A stretch of 9,083 nt of DNA from Methanothrix sp. (GCA_023229165.1 JALNZQ010000100.1:1-9083), one strand, 5' to 3'; shown: positions 1 to 6,016, counted from the first letter of the stretch. The notes: generated by a model not told the origin, from the sequence alone. Program-made: numbers and translations.

Positions 1-363
1 TTATCGCTCGTATAAATCCGTCTCCTCTTCAATTGGATTTTTTAATCGTTCCAAATAATCAAGACGTTTCAATTCATCCTCAATTTCTGCCTGGAAAGAA
101 TAGGATGCAACCTTAGTTATTTCTTCAGGACTATTCCATTTCGGTGGCTCCCCAGGCAATACTTCCTTTAAAATAACGGGTAGGCTGATGCTCACCTGTG
201 ACAATCTCAGCCTGGGAACAGGGAGGCCCTCGAGAAGAACATTTTTTTGGTAGTTGAGAGCTATGCGCAGCGCTTGCACATCAGAGACGTTTCTGCCATA
301 AGCCACGCTGGTGACAAATGCCCCAAGGACATCGGATAATCTTGTTTTCGCTTTTTCGTCCAT
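1..363 (-). CDS. Small companion protein of the DUF2589 gene, function unknown
   Basis: Complete 120-residue reading frame: TAA stop at the very first bases of the window and an ATG at 361-363, preceded on the minus strand by a good GAGGTG ribosome binding site (370-374 region) about five bases upstream. No signal peptide or membrane segment is visible. Residues 1-45 look helical; residues 46-62 carry an LPVP motif followed by alternating hydrophobic residues (LPVPRLRLSQVSIS), resembling the LPVPYISI stretch in the DUF2589 protein encoded just upstream; residues 90-120 are highly charged and probably helical. It is co-directional with the DUF2589 gene, 119 bases downstream. Small genes beside DUF2589 genes are something I recall from bacteria, but I cannot name this family. 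Composition is AT-richer than the coenzyme M genes. Real gene likely; function unknown. Confidence 0.75.
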   Translation of the reverse strand: MDEKAKTRLSDVLGAFVTSVAYGRNVSDVQALRIALNYQKNVLLEGLPVPRLRLSQVSISLPVILKEVLPGEPPKWNSPEEITKVASYSFQAEIEDELKRLDYLERLKNPIEEETDLYER

Positions 364-381
364 CTCTGCACCTCAGCAAAT

Positions 382-421
382 AAATAAAGGCCGCAGGACT
401 GCGACTTCCAACGGCCTTATT
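382..421 (-). terminator. Hairpin with T-rich flank between the DUF2589 gene and its companion
   Basis: Arms AAGGCCG and CGGCCTT form a seven-base-pair GC-centred stem, extended by three more pairs after a one-base bulge (plus-strand arms about 382-393 and 412-421). A smaller CGCA/TGCG hairpin sits inside the loop. Read on the minus strand the structure is followed by TTTATTTATTT, so it looks like a terminator or attenuator for the DUF2589 gene just before the ribosome binding site of the companion gene. Termination in archaea depends mainly on T-tracts, so the stem could instead be an mRNA stability or processing element. Confidence 0.45.
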
Positions 422-482
422 CTTTCACTTGGTATATATTAGCCAATTCCTCCAAGGACAATGATTAAGCTATTTGTCCCGG

Positions 483-1292
483 CTAAGACCCTTGTCCCGA
501 TTTAGTCACCGGTTTAAGCGGCAATTCGAAGCTCTTGCCAATATATGAATCGTTTATTTCCTCATTCAGTGTGATCTGACCTTTTTCCGCGTCTGAGTTG
601 TTTATCGTGAAATCATGTGAATTTTTACCTTCCATTACAGAGAATTTCTGGCTTTTTAACTTATCGATATTTTCTGATTCAACGTTTAATATTTTTTTAT
701 CAGTGGCATCTTTTGACACAATCTTAAAAAACGCCAAGAGCGGCCCTTTCTTCTCACCGATTGAATTTTCCAGAAGGGTAAGTATGCGTTCTGTACCTGA
801 TGGCATGTCCTGGTTCTTTGCTTCAACACGTACATGCATGTCGAAAGTGCGCTCCTCTCTCTCAGATGTAGCGCTCTTCTTCTGGTACGCAGTCTTTGAT
901 TGTACCTTAGCGGTAATAAACCATAACTTTCCTCCTGCCTCTACATCCAACTGCTGCGAAAAGTTATCCTCCATATGGGACTCATTGATAGAGGTGATCT
1001 TGGCGTTGAATTCTATTACTGCATCTACTATCGAAATATATGGCACAGGCAACATTGTAAGGAAAGGAACAGTTAGCGTGAACTGCTGGTCTTCACCATC
1101 GTCGTTTTTACGGTTATATGTAAAATCGACATTAATTACTTTCCCTTCTTTTGTGAAACCTACTTCCTTTATAAAATTGGCCGTGGTTATAGCCGACTTT
1201 GCCTGTGCTTCGACAACGGCGTTCAAGGGTCCGCCGATAAGATTCGCAAAATCCAGGGTTGCGATTTCCCTTCCTGATACGGGCATATTCAA
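483..1292 (-). CDS. DUF2589 family protein with C-terminal extension
   Basis: 269 residues from a TTG at 1290-1292, with GGAG about five bases upstream; an ATG two codons later (1284-1286) is an alternative start about ten bases from the same site. Residues 13-105 match the DUF2589 pattern as I know it: a helical GGPLNAVVEAQ segment, then TTANFIKEVGF, an acidic linker, and LTVPFLTMLPVPYISI followed by an alternating strand pattern (IEFNAKI). The segment at 160-180 (DMPSGTERILTLLENSI) is the typical helical end of the family. Residues about 183-269 are an additional, mostly polar stretch with possible beta strands. There is no signal peptide and no catalytic motif. The function of DUF2589 is not established to my knowledge. 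The lower GC content and the family's mainly bacterial distribution hint at lateral acquisition. Confidence 0.82.
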   Translation of the reverse strand: MNMPVSGREIATLDFANLIGGPLNAVVEAQAKSAITTANFIKEVGFTKEGKVINVDFTYNRKNDDGEDQQFTLTVPFLTMLPVPYISIVDAVIEFNAKITSINESHMEDNFSQQLDVEAGGKLWFITAKVQSKTAYQKKSATSEREERTFDMHVRVEAKNQDMPSGTERILTLLENSIGEKKGPLLAFFKIVSKDATDKKILNVESENIDKLKSQKFSVMEGKNSHDFTINNSDAEKGQITLNEEINDSYIGKSFELPLKPVTKSGQGS

Positions 1293-1335
1293 TCAACTCC
1301 AGAGTTCTTTTCTCTAGTATTTGTTAGCATTAATC

Positions 1336-1347
1336 ATTATTAAATAT
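1336..1347 (-). promoter_or_regulatory. Candidate TATA box for the DUF2589 gene
   Basis: AT-only stretch reading ATATTTAATAAT on the minus strand. It lies about 45 bases upstream of the TTG start at 1292, leaving room for a transcription start near 1315 and a short leader containing the GGAG site. Assigned by position and base composition only. Confidence 0.4.
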
Positions 1348-1393
1348 TGTGTCTTAACGTCTCAAAAATGTCCTGATACTAAAATCCTGGTTG

Positions 1394-1411
1394 TTAAATT
1401 AAACTTAAATA
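1394..1411 (+). promoter_or_regulatory. Candidate TATA box for the comDE operon
   Basis: The run TTAAATTAAACTTAAATA contains a box-A-like TTAAATA at 1405-1411 and is the most AT-rich point upstream of comD. Normal archaeal spacing puts transcription start near 1432-1436. That would give a leader of roughly 88 bases before the ATG at 1522, or an almost leaderless transcript if the in-frame TTG at 1435 is used. Confidence 0.4.
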
Positions 1412-1521
1412 GTTAAGATGCATGCTGATGGCAATTGAAGAAGAAAAGCAGGCGAAGAAATACTAAGAACCTCCTGGATAGAATTGATCAATTGAAAACA
1501 GCAGATATAGGCAAGAGCAAT

Positions 1522-2022
1522 ATGCCATCTTCGACACAAGCTATATATCAGGGTCTCAAGCGTGCCGGCATCAACTTCGTGGCTTCTGTGCCCTGCATCA
1601 ACCTGCAAGAGCTGCTCGCTCTTGTTAGCGGCGACCCGGATATCATCCACCTGCCCGTCACCCGCGAGGAGGAAGGTGTGGGCCTGTGCGCCGGGGCTTG
1701 GATGGGCGGGCTGCGGCCTGCGCTGCTCATGCAAAACTCAGGTTTGGGAAACAGCATCAACGCCCTGGCGTCGCTGGATATGCTCTACGGCATTCCTCTG
1801 CTCATGATCATCAGCCAACGGGGGAGCAAGGGCGAGCCGGTTATCGGCCAGGTGCCCATGGGCCGGATTACCGTGCCCCTGCTGGACGCTATGAACATCT
1901 CTCATTTTTCGCCTCAGCCAGCGCAGGCGCAGGAGACGGTGGAGCAGGCTTGGAGCCTTGCGTCCGCAGGCCGCCGCCCCGTTGCGGTGCTTCTGGATTT
2001 AGAGTTTTGGAGGGGAATATGA
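1522..2022 (+). CDS. comD: Sulfopyruvate decarboxylase, alpha subunit (coenzyme M biosynthesis)
   Basis: Pyrimidine-binding half of the thiamine-diphosphate enzyme that decarboxylates 3-sulfopyruvate to sulfoacetaldehyde in coenzyme M biosynthesis; a cytoplasmic partner of ComE. From the ATG at 1522 the protein has 166 residues, the usual ComD length, and opens with the family-like AIYQGLKRAGINFVASVPC. The conserved VTREEEGVGLCAGA block is at residues 46-59; it includes the acidic cluster E49-E51, where the cofactor-activating glutamate is expected. It is followed by QNSGLGNSIN (71-80) and QVPMGR (110-115). An in-frame TTG at 1435 would add 29 basic, AT-rich residues unlike the family, so ATG 1522 is preferred even though no strong ribosome binding site precedes it. 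The stop overlaps the comE start (ATGA), implying translational coupling. comD and comE are separate here, whereas some Methanosarcina encode a fused ComDE. Confidence 0.93.
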   Translation: MPSSTQAIYQGLKRAGINFVASVPCINLQELLALVSGDPDIIHLPVTREEEGVGLCAGAWMGGLRPALLMQNSGLGNSINALASLDMLYGIPLLMIISQRGSKGEPVIGQVPMGRITVPLLDAMNISHFSPQPAQAQETVEQAWSLASAGRRPVAVLLDLEFWRGI

Positions 2023-2594
2023 AGCGCATTGAGGCCATCGCCCTGGCGGTAGAGGCAGCGGCGGCCTGCGGCGCCCTGCTGGTTTGCAACATCGGCTATC
2101 CCAGCCGTGAGCTTTTCTCGGTTAAGGATCGCCCGGAAAACTTCTACATGCTCGGTTCCATGGGCCTGGCCTCCTCCATTGGCCTAGGCCTGGCCCTGGC
2201 GCAGCCGGAACGAAAGGTGATGGTCTTGGATGGGGACGGCTCGGTGCTCATGAACCTGGGAACCCTGGCCACCATCGCCCATCATGCGCCCGAGAATTAT
2301 CTGCTGGTGATCTTGGACAACTGCTGCTACGGCTCCACCGGCTCGCAGCCCACCTGCACCAAGCTTGGCACCGACCTATTCGCCCTGGCGAAAGCTGCGG
2401 GCGCCAAGAATGTCCGCGAAGTTTTGCGGGTGGAAGAGCTGGCCCCTGCATTACAGGGTCCTGGAGTAGTAATCGTAAAAGTTGAGGAGGGCAATGCCGA
2501 TGTGCCCATCATCAGCCTCTTGCCGGAGGAGATTATCGAGCGCTTCATCAGATGCGCTCGACTGGTTCTGCCATCCGGAAAGAGCCGTCCATAA
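2019..2594 (+). CDS. comE: Sulfopyruvate decarboxylase, beta subunit (coenzyme M biosynthesis)
   Basis: Thiamine-diphosphate-binding half of sulfopyruvate decarboxylase, 191 residues, complementing ComD. The cofactor and magnesium motif is clear: DGDGS at residues 71-75 and DN at 100-101, about 26 residues on, as in the GDG...N signature of this enzyme superfamily. NIGYPSREL (24-32) and GSMGLASSIGLGLAL (46-60) are also typical. The start is the ATG at 2019, which shares ATGA with the comD stop and has AGGGGA just upstream. The frame is open upstream to about 1686, but that part lies inside comD and is a shadow. The 3' end runs 47 bases into the convergent DUF39 gene, so the last residues (around RLVLPSGKSRP) are encoded opposite that gene's C-terminus. 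Confidence 0.94.
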   Translation: MKRIEAIALAVEAAAACGALLVCNIGYPSRELFSVKDRPENFYMLGSMGLASSIGLGLALAQPERKVMVLDGDGSVLMNLGTLATIAHHAPENYLLVILDNCCYGSTGSQPTCTKLGTDLFALAKAAGAKNVREVLRVEELAPALQGPGVVIVKVEEGNADVPIISLLPEEIIERFIRCARLVLPSGKSRP

Positions 2595-3828
2595 TCTTCT
2601 TCTTCAGGTCTTCTGCCAGCTGCAGGGCCCGCAGCCGATCCGATTGGCGCAGCACCACGGGTATGGTTTTGGCGCTGCCCGCGTCAGTCTTCAGCCGGAT
2701 GGCCCCCATGCGACATGAGAAGACCGCCGAAGGGCACACTGTAGCGCACAGGCCGCAATGAAAGCATAATGCTTCGCTGCGGCGCACTCTGCCTTCTTCG
2801 CGGCTTACGGCCCGCATGGGGCACGCCTCCTCCGCCAGGCAAGGAGAGCAGCCCGAGCAGTTCTCCGGTTTGAACAAGACCTCCAGGTCCACATCCGTCC
2901 AGACATCGCCGTAGTCGGCCTGTCCGATGACTGTCCTGCTATTGACATCGTTCACAGGCAGAGCAATGTCTCTGTCCAGCCGGGCGATCTCCGCCAGAAT
3001 CATTTTGCTGATTACGGGTATGGGGACAGCCCAAGAGCAGATGCATTCAGGGCCGGCAGAGGTGACAAAGCCGCCCATCTGCTCCGCCGCCATTTGGTGC
3101 ATATCGGCAAAGCCGGACAGATTGGGCCGCTCTTTGCTGCTGCGGGTGCCTGTGCCGAGGACGAAGCCCTCGGCGCCGTTCATGAGAATGCGAGTTCCAA
3201 TGCCTATGCTCTCTAAAAGCGGATCATTTTTTAAGGGATTTATCTGGCCGCAGCCGGAGAATGTCGCCTCGCGGCAGCGGGGGGCAAAGCCGCGAGAGTG
3301 GAAGATGGTGTTGACCGGCTCCGCTCCCGCATTGACGAAGCCCGAGTAGTTCTTGAAGGCATGGCGCGATCCAAAGAGCCGGGCATAGGGCATCTCATCC
3401 AGTCCGACATCGGCATGGAGTGTGCGTCCATCATCTGTCTCCACCTCGACGTGGACTTTTTTTCTCTCCACCAGATCGCGAAAGAGATGGCCTCCCCCGT
3501 AATTGGGCCGGCTCTGGCTGTGGGCAGTTCCCAAGACCACCAAATCCAATACGCCCAGATTCTCGTTGGGACAGGGTCCGACCTGTGCGGCTATGCCGTT
3601 GATCCGGACCCTCCTGGCTCGGAGAAACGATGCAGGCTTGGCCACGGGAAAGGAGAGAACCGCGTAGGTGCCGCTCATCACCGCGCGGGTGGCCGTAGTG
3701 ACAACGTCGACCTCGGATAGCCTGGAGCTTTCGCCCGACTCTACCAGCTTTGCGACTTCTTGGGCCGTGATAACGACGGCCTCTCCCTGCATAACCCTTT
3801 CCAATACCTGCGAATAAGATCCAACCAT
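2548..3828 (-). CDS. comF: Methanogenesis marker 16 / ComF-type DUF39 iron-sulfur protein, probable last step to coenzyme M
   Basis: 426 residues. Residues 1 to about 318 are a DUF39 domain, the fold of the homocysteine-forming sulfurtransferase MA1821. Residues 319-380 carry two [4Fe-4S] motifs: C324, C327, C330 and C336-P, then C355, C358, C361 and C365-P. Other cysteines are C86, C185, C193, C262 and C264. DUF39 fused to a two-cluster ferredoxin domain is the layout of methanogenesis marker 16. From memory, the Methanocaldococcus homologue MJ1681 was reported (R. H. White, 2019) to convert sulfoacetaldehyde to coenzyme M and named ComF, which fits its place beside comDE. Homocysteine synthesis from aspartate semialdehyde is the alternative. 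The ATG at 3826-3828 has GAGGG upstream. It is divergent from the importer genes and overlaps comE tail-to-tail. Family assignment is strong; the exact reaction is less so. Confidence 0.85.
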   Translation of the reverse strand: MVGSYSQVLERVMQGEAVVITAQEVAKLVESGESSRLSEVDVVTTATRAVMSGTYAVLSFPVAKPASFLRARRVRINGIAAQVGPCPNENLGVLDLVVLGTAHSQSRPNYGGGHLFRDLVERKKVHVEVETDDGRTLHADVGLDEMPYARLFGSRHAFKNYSGFVNAGAEPVNTIFHSRGFAPRCREATFSGCGQINPLKNDPLLESIGIGTRILMNGAEGFVLGTGTRSSKERPNLSGFADMHQMAAEQMGGFVTSAGPECICSWAVPIPVISKMILAEIARLDRDIALPVNDVNSRTVIGQADYGDVWTDVDLEVLFKPENCSGCSPCLAEEACPMRAVSREEGRVRRSEALCFHCGLCATVCPSAVFSCRMGAIRLKTDAGSAKTIPVVLRQSDRLRALQLAEDLKKKIMDGSFRMAEPVERI

Positions 3829-3849
3829 ATGGCCCTCTGTCTCTCTTAG

Positions 3850-3956
3850 TGCGTCCTTTTTGTGGAAGAAAAGTCGTTAACCGCTGGTTTATGACCAAGT
3901 GACCGACGATACTGCCATCCCGGCGAGAAGCGCACGGAGGACTCACAAAGGACGCA
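3850..3956. repeat. Imperfect inverted-repeat element in the comF/importer intergenic region
   Basis: The left arm TGCGTCCTTTTTGTG (3850-3864) is the reverse complement of the right arm CACAAAGGACGCA (3944-3956), apart from two extra T bases; the arms enclose 79 bases. The right arm is also the second unit of a degenerate 11-bp tandem repeat (CACGGAGGACT at 3933-3943, CACAAAGGACG at 3944-3954). GGAC-rich sequences of this kind recur as short dispersed repeats in many anaerobes, in my recollection. It may be a decayed non-coding mobile repeat or a regulatory structure in the comF leader. Confidence 0.5.
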
Positions 3957-4028
3957 ATTATTTTATTCCTAGAAACGTTTTTCGCCCTGCTTTTGCTCCT
4001 ATTAATACTATTGTAGGATTATTTCCAT

Positions 4029-4060
4029 ATATTATCCAATCTGAGAAAATATTGTCCAAT
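4029..4060. promoter_or_regulatory. Two 12-bp direct repeats, candidate operator
   Basis: ATATTATCCAAT at 4029-4040 and ATATTGTCCAAT at 4049-4060 match at 11 of 12 positions and are exactly 20 bases apart, about two helical turns, so a protein could bind both on the same face of the DNA. They end 13 bases upstream of the importer's TATA box, where an archaeal activator or a repressor of pre-initiation complex assembly would sit. The same intergenic region serves the divergent comF gene. Function inferred from geometry. Confidence 0.5.
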
Positions 4061-4073
4061 GGCTGGAAACTTC

Positions 4074-4081
4074 TTTATATG
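4074..4081 (+). promoter_or_regulatory. TATA box for the importer genes
   Basis: TTTATATG closely matches the archaeal box A consensus and is preceded by a purine-rich GGAAAC stretch that could be the BRE. Transcription would start near 4103, giving a leader of about 20 bases that contains the ribosome binding site AGGTGAT (4114-4120), five bases before the TTG start at 4126. Confidence 0.65.
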
Positions 4082-4125
4082 GATCGTTCTCTGGAATGGA
4101 AAAGTCACAACTCAGGTGATCGTAT

Positions 4126-5154
4126 TTGAATAAATTCATAATTATAGCCATTCTGGCGGTTGTGGTAGTGATGTCACTGGGCTGTATCTCTGCTCCGGAG
4201 AATAAGGAGAATGCCTCCCTCCAAGAGAATATGTCCGGTAATATTTCTACCCTGCGCATTGGGTACCAGCCCAGTACCCATCAGATCGCAGAGATGGTCG
4301 CTTCCGAGAAGGGCTGGTGGGCCGAAGACTTGTTGCCTTTCGGCATAACCGAGATCAAGGAGTATGAGTTCCCCACTGGAGTACCCGAGATGCAAGCCAT
4401 GGTCGCTGGAGAGCTGGACATGGCTTATGTGGGAACCGCGCCGCCCATTTCTGCCATATCCGCGGGACTGCCTGCCAAGATCGTGGCTGCAGTCAACATC
4501 AACGGCTCAGATTTGGTCCTCAGGCCGGGTCTGGTCTACAATGGACCTGCATCTTTAGCAGGCCTTTCCATTGGCACATTCCCACCCGGATCGATTCAGG
4601 ATACTGTCATGAAGAAATGGCTTATGGAAAATGGGGTGGATGTCTCACAGGTCGATATTAAGGCCATGGACCCGGGACCTGCTATCAGTGCTCTGTCTGC
4701 AGGCCAGGTCGATGGTGTCTTCCTGCCGCATCCTGCGCCCTCCATAATTGAGCTGAAAGGCAAGGGCAAACATGCAGTATCTTCGGGCGATATGTGGCCG
4801 AACCACGCCTGCTGCAGCCTGGTAGTAACGGACAAGCTCATCAAAGAGCAGCCTGAATTGGTAGAGCAGATCATCAAGACCCATATCAAAGCGACCGAAT
4901 ACATCAATGCTCATCCTGATGAGGCCGCACAGATATATGCCAAGAAGACCAGAGCGAACCTCACGGAAGTTGAGCATTCCGTAAAGAACTGGGATGGCAA
5001 GTGGGTCAGCGACCCCAATGTTCAGATATCATCGACTGTCGAGTACGCAAAAGTCGACTACAAGATGAAGTATACTAAGCGAGAGCTGACTGCGAAGGAT
5101 CTTTTCGACACCAGTCTCTACGAGAGGGTAAAAGGTGCAGAAAAAAGTCAGTAG
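4126..5154 (+). CDS. Lipoprotein substrate-binding protein of a sulfonate/nitrate/taurine-type ABC importer
   Basis: Extracytoplasmic ligand-binding protein of the NMT1/SsuA/TauA-like class, 342 residues. The TTG start is fixed by the strong AGGTGAT site five bases upstream. Residues 4-18 are a hydrophobic signal segment ending in SLGC, so C20 is the probable lipidated cysteine, followed by a polar tether to about residue 40. The mature fold begins at STLRIGYQPSTHQI. The stretch around 91-120 (AGELDMAYVGTAPPISAISAG) and AGQVDGVFLPHPAP (192-205) are characteristic of this class; MWPNHACC (223-230) is a conserved-looking ligand-side segment. The ligand cannot be read from sequence; sulfonates, taurine, nitrate or pyrimidine precursors are all family possibilities. 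The position opposite comF favours an organosulfonate. The gene overlaps the permease gene by 20 bases. Confidence 0.88.
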   Translation: MNKFIIIAILAVVVVMSLGCISAPENKENASLQENMSGNISTLRIGYQPSTHQIAEMVASEKGWWAEDLLPFGITEIKEYEFPTGVPEMQAMVAGELDMAYVGTAPPISAISAGLPAKIVAAVNINGSDLVLRPGLVYNGPASLAGLSIGTFPPGSIQDTVMKKWLMENGVDVSQVDIKAMDPGPAISALSAGQVDGVFLPHPAPSIIELKGKGKHAVSSGDMWPNHACCSLVVTDKLIKEQPELVEQIIKTHIKATEYINAHPDEAAQIYAKKTRANLTEVEHSVKNWDGKWVSDPNVQISSTVEYAKVDYKMKYTKRELTAKDLFDTSLYERVKGAEKSQ

Positions 5155-5926
5155 GACCTTGAATGTCCTGAGAAATCAGGGCATTCCCGCCCTTTCCATT
5201 TTTGGGTTGATAGCAATCTGGGAGACTGCTGCCTTTCTGGTTAATGACCAACTGACGTTGCCCAGTTTTCTTCAGGTTGTTGAAGCTTTTCTGGAAAACT
5301 GGTTGTCGATTCTAACCGAGGATCTGCCGGTAAGCTCTATTCATTTTGCTATCGGCATGGCGGGTGGTCTTCTAATTGCGTTGCCTGTCGGAATGATCAT
5401 GGGATGGTTCAAGCTTTTTGACAGTATTTTAGATCCAATTGTGGAGATACTGCGCCCCATTCCACCCCTGGCCTGGATTCCTTTTGCCATAATCTGGTTT
5501 GGCATAACCAACACAGCCGCAGGTTTTATTATCTTCATAGGGGCGGTCTTTCCCATATTGACCAACACCTATGTGGGATTTAAGAGCCTGCCCCGGGTGT
5601 ATGTCGAATCGGCTAAAGTTTTGGGTGCAACTAAGGATATCGATCTGATAAGATATATCGCTCTGCCTTACGCCCTGCCCTCCATCGCTGCCGGCATAAG
5701 GATCGCCATGGGAATTGCCTGGATGTGTCTTGTGGCCGCAGAGATGTTCGGGGTGAGCAAGAATGGTCTCGGATTCAAGATATGGGACTCTTACGGCCAT
5801 TACCGCATGGATGAGGTATTCATGTACATGATTGTGCTGGGTCTGCTGGGACTGGCCATAGATCGCACCTTCCGCTATGTGGTAGAGGATAGGATGCTCA
5901 AGTGGCGCGTGGGACTTACGCAGTAA
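5135..5926 (+). CDS. ABC transporter permease, sulfonate/nitrate/taurine type
   Basis: 263-residue integral membrane protein of the SsuC/TauC/NrtB class. Six or so hydrophobic segments are visible, at roughly residues 18-36, 68-90, 108-122, 126-148, 183-203 and 228-243. The ATPase-contacting EAA-type loop is at about 158-178 (ESAKVLGATKDIDLIRYIALP), followed by ALPSIAAGIRIA. The GTG start at 5135 has GAGGG six bases upstream (5124-5128) and lies inside the 3' end of the binding-protein gene, implying coupled translation; an in-frame TTG at 5159 is a weaker alternative. Normally a SsuB/TauB ATPase gene follows, but here the next gene is S-adenosylmethionine synthetase, so the ATPase must be encoded elsewhere or shared. 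Confidence 0.9.
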   Translation: MQKKVSRTLNVLRNQGIPALSIFGLIAIWETAAFLVNDQLTLPSFLQVVEAFLENWLSILTEDLPVSSIHFAIGMAGGLLIALPVGMIMGWFKLFDSILDPIVEILRPIPPLAWIPFAIIWFGITNTAAGFIIFIGAVFPILTNTYVGFKSLPRVYVESAKVLGATKDIDLIRYIALPYALPSIAAGIRIAMGIAWMCLVAAEMFGVSKNGLGFKIWDSYGHYRMDEVFMYMIVLGLLGLAIDRTFRYVVEDRMLKWRVGLTQ

Positions 5927-5947
5927 AGTGCAAAGCAAGTGCAAAGC
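5926..5947 (+). repeat. Perfect 11-bp tandem repeat after the permease gene
   Basis: AAGTGCAAAGC occurs twice in a row (5926-5936 and 5937-5947), starting at the last base of the permease stop codon. The period is about one helical turn. The second copy runs into the left arm of the dyad that surrounds the candidate SAM synthetase TATA box. Confidence 0.6.
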
Positions 5948-5978
5948 CTTAATAATATATCGAATTTCACTAAGGCTT
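5944..5978 (+). promoter_or_regulatory. Dyad enclosing a TATA-like box upstream of SAM synthetase
   Basis: AAGCCTTA (5944-5951) and TAAGGCTT (5971-5978) are perfect 8-bp inverted repeats separated by 19 AT-rich bases containing AATATATC, a plausible box A about 57-64 bases before the ATG at 6017. A dyad around the TATA element would suit a repressor that blocks TBP. A terminator for the permease gene is less likely, because no T-run follows the right arm on the plus strand. Confidence 0.45.
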
Positions 5979-6016
5979 CAGAGATTCGTAATACGATCAT
6001 ATTCAGAGGATTGGTC

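Larger units (their letters stand above)
3829..4125. other. Divergent intergenic region between comF and the importer genes
   Basis: About 297 bases with no supported gene. It contains the inverted-repeat element (3850-3956), AT-rich DNA with possible TATA elements for comF (minus strand, AATAAAATA near 3957-3966), a TCCTA/TAGGA dyad (3997-4001 and 4014-4018), the 20-bp-spaced direct repeats and the importer TATA box. A 76-residue open frame crosses it but lacks a ribosome binding site and runs through these signals. Confidence 0.6.

Noticed and set aside
598..1317. Long plus-strand open frame (239 residues) opposite the DUF2589 gene
   Set aside because: It is the antisense shadow of a gene with recognisable family motifs. 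Its product is rich in Ser/Phe/Cys with no coherent domain, and it has no ribosome binding site.
1686..2018. Upstream extension of the comE frame
   Set aside because: It lies wholly inside comD in another frame and has arginine/glycine/alanine-rich nonsense composition. The ATGA junction at 2019 is the natural start.
3431..3946. Minus-strand frame of 171 residues overlapping comF
   Set aside because: Out of frame with the DUF39 gene, low-complexity Arg/Gly/Ser composition, and it runs through the intergenic repeat.
3899..4129. 76-residue plus-strand frame in the divergent promoter region
   Set aside because: No ribosome binding site, and it crosses the inverted repeat, the 12-mer pair and the TATA box.
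5927..6016. SAM-sensing riboswitch before SAM synthetase
   Set aside because: The region is only about 90 bases, and the visible elements are an 8-bp dyad around a TATA-like box and a tandem repeat. No known SAM riboswitch core was recognisable.
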